Positions 51,857 through 61,834 of a stretch of 64,000 nt of DNA are shown here, piece by piece. The DNA is from Alphaproteobacteria bacterium (GTDB lineage Bacteria; Pseudomonadota; Alphaproteobacteria; Sphingomonadales; Sphingomonadaceae). Made by a program: the position numbers and the translations under genes. The stretch is taken from NCBI GenBank assembly GCA_018970445.1, contig JAGWWF010000003.1:1-64000 (forward strand), in the 5' to 3' direction. Numbering within the stretch: position 1 is the stretch's first letter; each line of letters starts with the position of its first letter. The notes beneath the pieces are model-generated. The model saw nothing but the letters and a program-made list of their open reading frames with translations. It was not told the DNA's origin and did not search any database.

Positions 51857-53023
51857 ATGCACATCCATCCGCTGGTGACGGACACCGCGACGCTCGAAGC
51901 TCTTTGCGCCCGTTGGGCATCCGCCGATTTCATCGCGGTGGACACCGAATTCATGCGCGAGAGCACCTATTATCCCGATCTGTGCCTGGTGCAGGTGGCC
52001 TGCCCGAACGAGGCTGCGGCGATCGATCCCAAAAGCCCCGATCTCGATCTGGCCCCGCTGCTGCGCCTGCTGGTGGAAGAACCGGTGCTCAAGGTGTTCC
52101 ACGCCGGCGGCCAGGATCTGGAAATCATCTACAACCTCACCGGCAAGACGCCGCAGCCCCTGTTCGATACCCAGATTGCCGCCATGGCGCTGGGGCTGGG
52201 CGAACAGATCGGCTATACCAATCTGGTCGCCGCCTATGCCAATATCCACATCGACAAGGGCGCCCGCTTCACCGATTGGGCGCGGCGGCCGCTGAATGAT
52301 CGCCAGTTGGATTATGCCATTGGCGATGTCACCCATCTGGCCCGCATCTTTCCCAAGATGGTCGAAAAGCTGCGCCGCACCGGCCGCGGTGAATGGCTGG
52401 ACGATGAAATGGCCCGCGCCGGCGACCCGGCCACTTATGCCAATGATCCGGAAAAGGCCTGGGAACGATTGCGCCTGCCCAGCCGCAAGGCCGATGTGCT
52501 GGGGCGACTGAAGGCGCTGGCGCGCTGGCGCGAACTGGAAGCGCAGGACAAGGATGTGCCGCGCGGCCGCATCGTGAAGGATGAAACGCTGGCTGATCTG
52601 GCCTCTTCCCCGCCCCGCACGCAAGCTGATCTGGCAAAGGTGCGCGGCCTGTCGGCGGCCTGGGCCGGCAATGCCATCGGTGCCAGGCTGATCGCTGCCC
52701 TGGATGCGGCCGAGCCGCTGGGCCCCCACGACATGCCGGCGCGCGAACCGCAACGGCCCGGCCTGTCATCGGAAGGCGCATTGATTGCCGATCTGCTGAA
52801 GCTGCTGCTGAAGATCCGCGCCAAGGAAGCCGGGGTTGCGCCACGCCTGATCGTGCGCGCCGACGATCTGGACGCGCTGGCCGCCGGCCAGCGCGACGGG
52901 CTGGGCATGCTGAACGGCTGGCGCCGCGACATCTTTGGTGCCGATGCGCTGGCGCTGGTCGAAGGCCGGCTGGGCTTTGCCGTTGCCGACGGCAAATTGA
53001 AGATGAGCCGGATCAGCGACTGA
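51857..53023 (+). CDS. rnd: Ribonuclease D
   Basis: FIAVDTEFMRESTYYPDLCLVQVA; QLDYAIGDVTHL. Confidence 0.95.
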   Translation: MHIHPLVTDTATLEALCARWASADFIAVDTEFMRESTYYPDLCLVQVACPNEAAAIDPKSPDLDLAPLLRLLVEEPVLKVFHAGGQDLEIIYNLTGKTPQPLFDTQIAAMALGLGEQIGYTNLVAAYANIHIDKGARFTDWARRPLNDRQLDYAIGDVTHLARIFPKMVEKLRRTGRGEWLDDEMARAGDPATYANDPEKAWERLRLPSRKADVLGRLKALARWRELEAQDKDVPRGRIVKDETLADLASSPPRTQADLAKVRGLSAAWAGNAIGARLIAALDAAEPLGPHDMPAREPQRPGLSSEGALIADLLKLLLKIRAKEAGVAPRLIVRADDLDALAAGQRDGLGMLNGWRRDIFGADALALVEGRLGFAVADGKLKMSRISD

Positions 53024-53086
53024 AGGCGAAACAGGCATTCCCACGCCAATATTCACCGATCGTCTGGCGGTTGATCAGCGTGGCCC

Positions 53087-56000
53087 TCACCAGCGGCGGT
53101 TCTCGGCGTCCTCCCCTTCACCCTTGTCACCGTCCTCGCCACCGGTTGCCGACGGTTTGGCAGCGGCGGATGGCAACGGGGTTTTCGTCAGCGGCTTGAG
53201 GCCGGCCGCCTTCAGGGCGGCGTTGGCGGCGGGCAGATCGGCCAGTGCGGCGTCCAGCGCGGCCAGCTGGGTGGCGAGTTTGGCCGACAGATCGGCGAAG
53301 ACCAGCCGGGCACCCTCGGTCGGGGCAGCCTCCCCGCCTTCGACCACATTCAGCAGCGCGGCCAGCTTGTTGTTCAGCTTGATCGGGTAATTCAGCGGGT
53401 CCTGGCTGCTGCGGTTCTTCACCTGGTAGATCTCGCCCTCCACGGCCGCCAGCCTGCCCAGCAGGGCGGTAACGGTTGCCGGCAGCGGTTTGGCCTTGGC
53501 GTGGGCTTCGGCCTGGGCGCGGATGCCGCGGATCAGCAGCACCGCCTCGTTGGCGGACGAGACCTTCGCCGAAAGCTGTGACGCCAGGTCAAAGCGCGCC
53601 TGCAGATCGGCCTGCGAGACAGCCAGGCGCGGATCGGCGGTGATGGCAAAGCCCTGTTCCTGCGCCTTGCCGTCAACGATCAGCCGGGCGCGATAGGCGC
53701 CGGGCACCGCCATGATGCCGCGATTGGCGCCGGCCCACAGCACCATGCCGTCGAAGCCGGTATAGCCCTTGTGCCGCATGTTCCAGACAAAACGGTTCAT
53801 GCCGGGCTTCATCGCGGCCGTGGTGACGGCGGGCGGGCGGCCGTCGAAATCATCATCATCATCGCCGCCGCCGGCTTCGGGCTTCTTGTCCTTTTCTTCC
53901 GCCTTGCCGTCGAAACGCTGGATCAGGCCGCCATCGGGGCCCAGGATTTCCAGCGCCAGCGACTTGGGGGCTGCCGCAAGATGATAATCGATGGCCACCC
54001 CGGCATCGACACCGCGCACAGCGGCGGCCGGCTGGAACAGGCGCGTGTCGTTGGCCATGCCCGGCTGCAACTGGCGCAGAAGGCTGATATTCTCCATCAC
54101 CCAGAAACCGCGGCCATGGGTGGCGATCACCAGATCATGGCCCTTCACCGCGAGATCGGCGACCTCGACCGAAGGCAAATTGGCCTGCAGCGCCGCCCAG
54201 CTGGCACCGCCGTCAAAGCTCAACTTGACGCCGCGTTCGGTGCCCAGGAACAACAGGCCGGGCCGGCTGACATCCTCGCGGATGGAACGCACCATCTCGT
54301 CTCCCGCAAGGCCGGTGGTGATTGCCGTCCAGCTCTTGCCGTAATCGCTGGTCTTGAAGGCGATCGGGGCAAAATCATCGAGCAGGAAGCGGTGTGCCAC
54401 GACATAGGCGGTGCCGGGCGTATGCGGTGAATCCTCGATCGTGGTGATCTTGGCATATTTCGGCATGGCCGGCGGGGTGATGTTGGCCCAGCTGGCACCG
54501 CCATCGCGGGTGATGTGCACGAGGCCATCATCGCTGCCGGCCCAGATCACGCCCTTTTCGAGCCGCGACGGGGCGAGCGCGAAGACCGTGGCATAGGTTT
54601 CAACGCCGGTCTGATCCAGCGTGATCGGGCCGCCCGACGGGCCCAGGGTGGCGGGATCGGCCAGCGTCAGGTCAGGGCTGATCTTCGTCCAGCTCTGGCC
54701 TTCGTCGCGGCTTTTCCAGACATGCTGGGAGGTGACATAGAGCGTGGCCGGATCGTGCGGATCGAACAGCACCGGGAAGGTCCACTGGAAGCGTTCGGCA
54801 ATGTCGCCGGCGCTGTAGCCCATGGGATTGTCGGGCCGCACATTGATCACCCGCGATTTGCCGCTGGCATGATCATAACGGGTGAGCAGGCCGCCATAGC
54901 TGCCGGCATAGAAAATGTCGGGATTGCGGGGATCGGGCGCGACATAGCCACTTTCGCCGCCGCCCACGGCAATGCCATAGGCGCCGCCCAGCACATTCTT
55001 GTGGCCCCAGGCGCGCGACGGCACGCAGATGGTTGAATTGTCCTGCTGGCCGCCGCAGGCGAACCAGGGCTGATGCGCGGTCAGCGCCAGGCGATAGATT
55101 TGCGCGGTGGAAAAATTCTGCGCTGTCCAGCTGGTGCCGCCATTCACGCTGACATTGGCACCGCCATCATTGGCCTGCACCATGCGGGCATTGTTGTCGG
55201 CCGCGATCCACAGATCATGATTGTCGCCGTGCGGCACGCGGATCTTCTTGGGGAAGGTCTTGCCGCCATCGTCTGACCGGTGGAAATTGACGTTGAGGAC
55301 ATAGACGCGGTCCTTGTCCCTGGGATCGGCCACGATGCGGGTGTAATAAAAGGCGCGCTGGCGCAGATCACGGCTGTCGTTGCGCTTTTCCCAGGTCTTG
55401 CCGGCATCGTTGCTGGCATAGACACCGCCCGCGGCCTCATGCTCGATGATGGCATAGACGCGGTTTGAATCGACGGGGGACACGCTCACACCGATCTTGC
55501 CGATCAGGCCCTGCTGCGGCAGGCCGGGCGCGCGACTGATCTCGGCCCAGGTGACGCCGCCATCCACGCTCTTGAACAGGCCCGATCCCGGCCCGCCGCT
55601 GGACATGCCCCAAGGCTTGCGCCACGCCTCCCACAGGGCGGCATAGACGATATCGGGGTTGGCCGGATCGATGCTGATGTCCACTGCGCCGCTCTTGTCG
55701 TCGCGATAGAGCGTCTTCGTCCAGTTCTTGCCGCCATCGGTGGTGCGGAACAGGCCGCGATCGGCGTTGGGCGCGCCATAATGGCCAAAACCGCCCACCA
55801 GAACGGTGTCGCAATTCTTCGGATGGATGCGGACCCGGCTGAAATTGTGGACATTGGCCAGGCCGATCTTCGCCCAGCTCTTGCCGCCGTCGCTGGTTTT
55901 CCACACGCCGTTGCCGGGCAGCACATTGCCGCGCAACTGCGACTCGCCAGTGGTGGCATAGACGATATCGGGATTGGCCTCGCACACGGCAACGCCGCCA

Positions 56001-56287
56001 AAGGCGGCCGTGTCAACCTTGCCGTCGGTCATCGGCTGCCAGCTGGTGCCGCCATCGGTGGTTTTCCACAGGCCGCCACCGGTGGCGGCAAACCAATATT
56101 CATTGGGTCGCGCCACGCTGCCTGCGGCCGAAATCGAGCGGCCGCCGCGCGCCGGGCCGATGTTGCGCCATTTCAGGCCGGCGGTCATCGCCTCCAGCCC
56201 GGCCGGGGCCGGCGTGGCGGGTTCGGCTGCCATGGCACCGCTTGCCGCCAGCGCGATCAGGCTGGCCGTCCACAGACAAAAACGCAT
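53087..56287 (-). CDS. Secreted BNR/sortilin-like beta-propeller (glycosyl hydrolase-annotated) protein
   Basis: Repeated S.DGG.SW / TDGGKNWTKTLY motifs; signal peptide MRFCLWTASLIALAASGAMAAEP. Confidence 0.88.
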   Translation of the reverse strand: MRFCLWTASLIALAASGAMAAEPATPAPAGLEAMTAGLKWRNIGPARGGRSISAAGSVARPNEYWFAATGGGLWKTTDGGTSWQPMTDGKVDTAAFGGVAVCEANPDIVYATTGESQLRGNVLPGNGVWKTSDGGKSWAKIGLANVHNFSRVRIHPKNCDTVLVGGFGHYGAPNADRGLFRTTDGGKNWTKTLYRDDKSGAVDISIDPANPDIVYAALWEAWRKPWGMSSGGPGSGLFKSVDGGVTWAEISRAPGLPQQGLIGKIGVSVSPVDSNRVYAIIEHEAAGGVYASNDAGKTWEKRNDSRDLRQRAFYYTRIVADPRDKDRVYVLNVNFHRSDDGGKTFPKKIRVPHGDNHDLWIAADNNARMVQANDGGANVSVNGGTSWTAQNFSTAQIYRLALTAHQPWFACGGQQDNSTICVPSRAWGHKNVLGGAYGIAVGGGESGYVAPDPRNPDIFYAGSYGGLLTRYDHASGKSRVINVRPDNPMGYSAGDIAERFQWTFPVLFDPHDPATLYVTSQHVWKSRDEGQSWTKISPDLTLADPATLGPSGGPITLDQTGVETYATVFALAPSRLEKGVIWAGSDDGLVHITRDGGASWANITPPAMPKYAKITTIEDSPHTPGTAYVVAHRFLLDDFAPIAFKTSDYGKSWTAITTGLAGDEMVRSIREDVSRPGLLFLGTERGVKLSFDGGASWAALQANLPSVEVADLAVKGHDLVIATHGRGFWVMENISLLRQLQPGMANDTRLFQPAAAVRGVDAGVAIDYHLAAAPKSLALEILGPDGGLIQRFDGKAEEKDKKPEAGGGDDDDDFDGRPPAVTTAAMKPGMNRFVWNMRHKGYTGFDGMVLWAGANRGIMAVPGAYRARLIVDGKAQEQGFAITADPRLAVSQADLQARFDLASQLSAKVSSANEAVLLIRGIRAQAEAHAKAKPLPATVTALLGRLAAVEGEIYQVKNRSSQDPLNYPIKLNNKLAALLNVVEGGEAAPTEGARLVFADLSAKLATQLAALDAALADLPAANAALKAAGLKPLTKTPLPSAAAKPSATGGEDGDKGEGEDAENRRW

Positions 56288-56342
56288 CGATTCGCTCCCC
56301 TTTTTGCCATGGTTAGCAGCCATGGTGTGGACAGCAAGCCGA

Positions 56343-57179
56343 TCAGGCCACGGCGCGCAGCGGCCTGGCGGTGCCCAGGAAATCGCGGATCAGCGCCATC
56401 GTCTCATCGGCCTGGTTGACCAGAAACAGATGGCCACCGCCCTTGATCACCGCCAGCCGGGCATCGGGGATCAGGGTTTTCAGGATATGGCCATTGGCCA
56501 GCGGCACGATCTGATCATCATCGCCCATGATGATCAGCGTGGGGGCCGCCAGAAACGGCAGGAAGGGCGCGCTGGTCCAGCCGGCCATGGCGAACAGCTG
56601 GTTGAAATAGCCGCGCATGCTGGGCGGCTTGATGCGGCTGGCATGGCCATCCGCGCCGCCGCCGCTGCCGCCATAGAGCGTCTGGAAATTCTTCAGCATG
56701 TAATCGGGATCAACATAACGGCGCGGATCGGCCATTTTCGAAAGCGCGGCCAGCTTGCCCGGCACCATCAGCATCCCGGCCGAGGTGGCGGCCAGGATCA
56801 ATTGCCCGGTTCGGTTGCCATATTGCAGGGCAAATTGCTGGGCCATGCCGCCGCCCCAGCTCACGCCCATCACGTCCACGCGATCATGGCCATAATCGCT
56901 GATGATCCGTTCGGCGATGCGCGCGATCATCCAGGGGCGGTAGGGCAGCAGCGGATCGGGCGACAGGCCCACGCCCGGCATGTCGAAGGTGATGACCTCG
57001 CGGTCATCCAGCCGCTCCGGCATGGGCGCCATGATCTCGATATTGGCGCCGATGCCGTTGAAGAACAGCAGCGGCCGGTGCGTTGCCGTCCCGTTCGGCC
57101 GCCAGCGCGCCACCCGCAGGGTACGGCCATCCACCTGTTTCAGTTCGAATTCGGGCTGGTGGCTGGCCATGATCGTCAC
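56343..57179 (-). CDS. phaZ: Intracellular PHA depolymerase-like alpha/beta hydrolase
   Basis: VDVMGVSWGGGMAQQFALQYGNRTGQLILAATSAGMLMVPGK; 3 nt after phaC. Confidence 0.8.
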   Translation of the reverse strand: MTIMASHQPEFELKQVDGRTLRVARWRPNGTATHRPLLFFNGIGANIEIMAPMPERLDDREVITFDMPGVGLSPDPLLPYRPWMIARIAERIISDYGHDRVDVMGVSWGGGMAQQFALQYGNRTGQLILAATSAGMLMVPGKLAALSKMADPRRYVDPDYMLKNFQTLYGGSGGGADGHASRIKPPSMRGYFNQLFAMAGWTSAPFLPFLAAPTLIIMGDDDQIVPLANGHILKTLIPDARLAVIKGGGHLFLVNQADETMALIRDFLGTARPLRAVA

Positions 57180-57182
57180 CCT

Positions 57183-58895
57183 TCAATCAAATACATAGGT
57201 GCCGGGGGCCTTGGCCCCGGGCGGGTGGGCCGGGTTGCCCAGTGCGGCCGGAGCGGGCTTTTCCGCGCCCGACCGTTCCTTCAGCCAGCCGGCCCACATC
57301 GGCCACCAGCTGCCGGCAAATTCCTCGGCCTGTTTCAGCCATTGTTCCGGGGCAGGCGGCGGCGTCTTGCCGGGGCTGCGATAATATTTGGCCTTGGGGT
57401 TGCCCGGCGGGTTCACGATGGCCTGGATATGGCCGGAATGCGACAGCACGAAATCGATGTTCTTCGATCCGAACAACTGGGTGGAACGGTAACAGGCCTT
57501 CCACGGGGTGATATGATCGGTCACGCCAGCCAGCATGAATATGTCGCAATCGACCTGGCTGATATCCACCGGGTGATCGGCCAGATTGGACTGGCCGTGG
57601 TTCACGAACGGCTGTTCCTCGTAAATCCGCAGATAATCCGAATGCAGCGCCGCAGTCAGGTTGGTGCTGTCGTTGTTCCAGAACAGGATGTCGAACGCCG
57701 GCGGGTCTTCGCCGTGCAGATAATTGTTCACCACATAATTCCACACCAGATCATTGGGGCGCAGCCAGGCGAACATGCGGCTGAGCGAACTGCCTTCCAA
57801 TATGCCCTTCTTGGCCGAACGCTCGCGCGCCAGCTTGATGCCATGATCGGAAACCAGCGCGCCCACTTCACTGTCGTCGCGCTTGGGATGCAGCACGCAC
57901 ACCATCAGCGTGGCCGAATGCACGCGATTGTCACCCCGCGCCTTCAGCTTCGACAACAGTGTGGCCAGCGTGATGCCGCCCGAACAGCCGCCCGAAAGAT
58001 TGACCTTGTCGCTGCCGGTGATGGCGCACACCACGTCGATGGCGGCGATGATCTCGTTCACATAATCGTTCAGACCCCAGTCGCGGTGCTCGATCGTGGG
58101 GTTGCGCCAGCTGATCAGGAAGGGCTGCAACCCTTGCGACAGCTGGAACCGGATCATGCTCTTGTCCGGCGTCAGATCGTTCAGATAGGCCTTGTTGATC
58201 TGCGGCGGGATCACCAGCAGCGGGATTTCGTGCACCTGATCGGTGGTTGGCTGATACTGGATCAGCTCCATCATCGGGGTGGTGTGAACCACGGCACCGG
58301 GCTGGATGGCGATATTCTCGCCAATCTTGAACGGCTTCTTGTCAACCTGGGAGACGATGCCATCATTGTTGACGATATCGTCATAGGCGTTCTTCAGGCC
58401 CTTGATCAGCGACTGGCCACCGGTTTCGATCGCCTTCTTGATCGCCGACGGGTTGCCGGCCAACGTGTTGGACGGGGCGAGCGAATCCATGATCATCGCC
58501 GAAACGAAATTGGCGCGGCTGCGTTCCAGCTCGTCCACCTGCATGTCGGCCACCCAGTTCTTCACCGCCTTCTGGCTGGCAAGATAATATTGCATGCTCA
58601 TGCGGAACAGCGGATTGGCCCCCCAGGCCGGATCGGTGAAACGCCGGTCCTTGGGATCGGGTGCAAGGCTGGATTTCATCGTGACGATATCCGCCACGTC
58701 GCCCGTGAACGCCTTCATGTGCTTGAACGTGTTGGCCGGATTGCCCGCGGTTTCGCGCAGCATCATCGTCACGGCGCCCAATATGTCCTCGCGCGCGATG
58801 CCAACGATCGGGTTCAGCCCGGCCCCGGCCTTCACGCCCAGATCATCGGCGCCGCCCAGATCGACGCCCTGCTTGCCGGCCGGCTTTTTTGCCAC
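57183..58895 (-). CDS. phaC: Poly(3-hydroxyalkanoate) synthase, class II-like
   Basis: VNLSGGCSGGITLATLL (GxCxGG box), LAGVTDHITPWKACYRSTQL, LSHSGHIQAIVNPPGNPKAKY. Confidence 0.9.
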   Translation of the reverse strand: MAKKPAGKQGVDLGGADDLGVKAGAGLNPIVGIAREDILGAVTMMLRETAGNPANTFKHMKAFTGDVADIVTMKSSLAPDPKDRRFTDPAWGANPLFRMSMQYYLASQKAVKNWVADMQVDELERSRANFVSAMIMDSLAPSNTLAGNPSAIKKAIETGGQSLIKGLKNAYDDIVNNDGIVSQVDKKPFKIGENIAIQPGAVVHTTPMMELIQYQPTTDQVHEIPLLVIPPQINKAYLNDLTPDKSMIRFQLSQGLQPFLISWRNPTIEHRDWGLNDYVNEIIAAIDVVCAITGSDKVNLSGGCSGGITLATLLSKLKARGDNRVHSATLMVCVLHPKRDDSEVGALVSDHGIKLARERSAKKGILEGSSLSRMFAWLRPNDLVWNYVVNNYLHGEDPPAFDILFWNNDSTNLTAALHSDYLRIYEEQPFVNHGQSNLADHPVDISQVDCDIFMLAGVTDHITPWKACYRSTQLFGSKNIDFVLSHSGHIQAIVNPPGNPKAKYYRSPGKTPPPAPEQWLKQAEEFAGSWWPMWAGWLKERSGAEKPAPAALGNPAHPPGAKAPGTYVFD

Positions 58896-59041
58896 AGGCT
58901 ATCCCTTCCCCAGAAAATGCGCCGCTGCACGCTGTGCGCAATATTTTGATCACATTTGTGCGCTTTTGCAGGCCCGGTCAATGCCGACAGCCGCCGCAAC
59001 AGCCTGTTGACTTGCCGGCACGGCCATGGCGTTGCCCGGCC

Positions 59042-60247
59042 ATGACCAGCCCGCGCCCTGCCCCCGTCCCAGCGCTTGCGCCCGGCAATTGCGCGCCCCT
59101 GCTGCTGGATGTCAGCCGCATGGTGTGGCGGCGCTGGGCCGGCGTGCGCCCCACCGGCATCGATCGCATCTGCCTGGCCTGGCAGCTGCATTACAGTGCC
59201 CAGAGCCAGGCGACGCTGGTGCACCAGCGCGTGCAGACCATCCTGTCACAGGCGGCTTCCCAATCCCTGTTTCACCTGCTGGCCGAAGACAGCCCGCGCG
59301 GCCACTTCCGCCGCCGCTTCATCGGCTGGGCGCTGCGCCATGCTGGCACGCTGCTGCGGCCATTGCCGGGGGGTGGACGGCTGTGGCTGAATGTGGGCCA
59401 CACCGGGCTGAACCTGCCGGGGCTGGCCGATTGGGTGGCAGCGGCGGGCCTGCGCCCGGTGCTGATGCTGCACGACATCATCCCCATCACCCATCCCCAG
59501 CATTGCCGCGAGGGCGAAGCGGCCCGGCACGGCGAGCGGGTGGCGATGATGCTGCGCATCGCCCATGCCGTGATCGGCAACAGCCAGGATACGCTTGACA
59601 CGCTCTCCGCCCATGCCGCCACCACCGGCCAGCGCTTGCCGGCCAACCGACTGGCGGTGTGGCCGGGCACGCCGCACCTGGGCCGGCCGGCCGGCGGGCC
59701 GGCACCAGACACGGACGATTTCATCATCCTGGGCACCATCGAGGGCCGCAAGAATCATCTCCTGCTGCTGGATGTGTGGGAACGGCTGGTGGCCGCCCAG
59801 GGCCAGGCCGCGCCCCGGCTGGTGATCATCGGCCGGCGCGGCTGGGCCTGCGATGCGGTGTTGGCCCGGCTGGCCGCCGGCGGCTTTGCCGGCCGGGTGG
59901 AAGAAACCGGGCCGCTCAGCGATGATGCCATCGCGGCCCGGCTGGCCGGCGCCCGCGCGCTGCTGTTCCCCAGTTTTGCCGAAGGCTATGGCTTGCCGCT
60001 GGTGGAGGCGCTGGCCGCAGGCGTGCCGGTGATCGCCAGCGATCTGACCGTGTTTCGCGAAATCGGTCAGGGCGTGCCCGATCTGTTGCCGCCCGATGAT
60101 GTGGACGGCTGGGCCGATGCCATCATGGCCTATGCCGCCCCCGCCAGCCCGGCCCGCGCCGCACAACTGGCCCGCATGGCCCGCTTTCACGCCCCCGACT
60201 GGCCAGGCCATTTCGCCGCGGTGGATGCGTTTCTGACGGGCCTGTGA
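59042..60247 (+). CDS. Glycosyltransferase family 1/4-like
   Basis: ILGTIEGRKNHLLLLDVWERL; LLFPSFAEGYGLPLVEALAAGVPVIASDL. Confidence 0.92.
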   Translation: MTSPRPAPVPALAPGNCAPLLLDVSRMVWRRWAGVRPTGIDRICLAWQLHYSAQSQATLVHQRVQTILSQAASQSLFHLLAEDSPRGHFRRRFIGWALRHAGTLLRPLPGGGRLWLNVGHTGLNLPGLADWVAAAGLRPVLMLHDIIPITHPQHCREGEAARHGERVAMMLRIAHAVIGNSQDTLDTLSAHAATTGQRLPANRLAVWPGTPHLGRPAGGPAPDTDDFIILGTIEGRKNHLLLLDVWERLVAAQGQAAPRLVIIGRRGWACDAVLARLAAGGFAGRVEETGPLSDDAIAARLAGARALLFPSFAEGYGLPLVEALAAGVPVIASDLTVFREIGQGVPDLLPPDDVDGWADAIMAYAAPASPARAAQLARMARFHAPDWPGHFAAVDAFLTGL

Positions 60248-60249
60248 TG

Positions 60250-61158
60250 TCACCCCTGCGTTGATGGTGCCGGCTCCACGCCGGTGATGCGGCCGTGGAC
60301 GAGATCCTGATAATCCTGTGCCAGTTGCAGCGTTTCTGCGCCCACCTGGAAATGCCAGGGGCCGATTTCGGCAAGCGGGGTCACTTCGGCGGCCGATCCG
60401 GTCAGGAACGCCTGGCTGAAGCTGCCCAGTTCTTCGGGCCAGATGGCGCGTTCCACCACGGGAATGCCGCGCCGGCGAGCCAGAGCGATGATGCTGCGCC
60501 GGGTGATGCCATCCAGGAAGCAATCCGGCGTGGGCGTGTGGAGCTGGCCATCCTTCCAGAAGAAGATGTTGGCCCCGGTGGCTTCGGCAACCTGGCCGCG
60601 CCAGTCCAGCATCAGCGCGTCATTATAGCCCTCGTTCTCCGCCTTGTGCTTGGACAGCGTGCAGATCATGTACAGACCGGCCGCCTTGGCGCGCACCGGC
60701 GCGGTATAGGGCGCCGGCCGCCGCCACGGGGCGATGTTCAGGCGCAGGCCCTGCTTGAGCGCCTCGGCGCCGAAATAGGCGCCCCATTCCCAGCAGGCGA
60801 TGGCCAGATGCGGGCGGGTTTTCTGCGCCGAAACGCCCATCTGTTCGCTGCCGCGCCAGGCGATCGGGCGCACATAGGCATTGGTGAGGCCATTGGCCGC
60901 CAGCGTCGCGCGGCAGGCCGCATCAATCTCGGCCACGCTCCACGGCAGCGGGAAGCCCATGATCGCGGCCGAATCGATCAGCCGCTGCGAATGGGCCGAC
61001 AGCGCATAGATATGCCCGCCATAAGCGCGCGCGCCTTCGAACACGGCGCTGGCATAATGCAGGCCGTGGGTGAGAATATGCACATTGGCCGCCCGCCAAT
61101 CGACCAGCTGGCCATCCATCCAGATCTGGCCGTTGCGATCATCGAAGCCGGTATCCAT
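60250..61158 (-). CDS. ilvE: Branched-chain amino acid aminotransferase
   Basis: DGQLVDWRAANVHILTHGLHYASAVFEGARAYGG; EVAEATGANIFFWKDG-type pattern. Confidence 0.94.
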   Translation of the reverse strand: MDTGFDDRNGQIWMDGQLVDWRAANVHILTHGLHYASAVFEGARAYGGHIYALSAHSQRLIDSAAIMGFPLPWSVAEIDAACRATLAANGLTNAYVRPIAWRGSEQMGVSAQKTRPHLAIACWEWGAYFGAEALKQGLRLNIAPWRRPAPYTAPVRAKAAGLYMICTLSKHKAENEGYNDALMLDWRGQVAEATGANIFFWKDGQLHTPTPDCFLDGITRRSIIALARRRGIPVVERAIWPEELGSFSQAFLTGSAAEVTPLAEIGPWHFQVGAETLQLAQDYQDLVHGRITGVEPAPSTQG

Positions 61159-61303
61159 GACGATGCCCTGTCCTGTTCATCTGCAATTTTCGGGCGAGGG
61201 ACGGCGCAACGGCGTAACAAACATGCCCCTTTGGGGCGCGTGGCTGGCCGGTTGTTGCGTCACCCGCTTGCCATGGCATAGCCATTGTGCCAGATATGTC
61301 AAC

Positions 61304-61834
61304 ATGACTGTCCCAAATGTCATTCCAAACGGCAGCTTGGCGGCTTCGCAACTGCGCGTCACGCCGGCATCGCCGCTGTTCCTGCGCGAGGACGAGATCA
61401 GGCGCGGGATCGAATTGCTCTATTTCGGTTACACCGCCATGATTCGCGGCGCCGATGCCATATTGGACGCACAAGGCCTGGGCCGTGCCCACCATCGTGC
61501 GCTGTATTTCATTGCCCGCCGGTCGGGGTTGAGCGTGGGCGAACTGATCGGCCTGCTGGGCATCACCAAGCAGTCGCTGGGCCGGGTGCTGAGCGAATTG
61601 CAGGCCCGCGGCCTGGTTGAGCAAATGGTGGGAACGGCCGATCGACGCCAGCGCCTGCTGCGCCTGACCACCACGGGCGCGGCCATGGAAGCCCGGCTGT
61701 TTGCCGAGCTGGAACGATCGATGGCGCGTGGCTATGCCGAGGCAGGTCAGCAGGCCGTCAGCGGGTTCTGGGCGGTGCTGATGGGCCTGGTGCCGCCCGA
61801 CGACCGGGCCCGCGTGGAGGCCCTGCAGGATTGA
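61304..61834 (+). CDS. MarR family transcriptional regulator
   Basis: HHRALYFIARRSGLSVGELIGLLGITKQSLGRVLSELQARGLVEQMVGTADRRQRLLRLT. Confidence 0.92.
   Translation: MTVPNVIPNGSLAASQLRVTPASPLFLREDEIRRGIELLYFGYTAMIRGADAILDAQGLGRAHHRALYFIARRSGLSVGELIGLLGITKQSLGRVLSELQARGLVEQMVGTADRRQRLLRLTTTGAAMEARLFAELERSMARGYAEAGQQAVSGFWAVLMGLVPPDDRARVEALQD

Noticed and set aside
61205-61260. Long inverted repeat around GCCCC-TTT-GGGGC in the ilvE-marR gap
   Set aside because: Outer arms are short (CGCAAC/GTTGCG) with large unpaired regions; not clearly more than chance in high-GC DNA.
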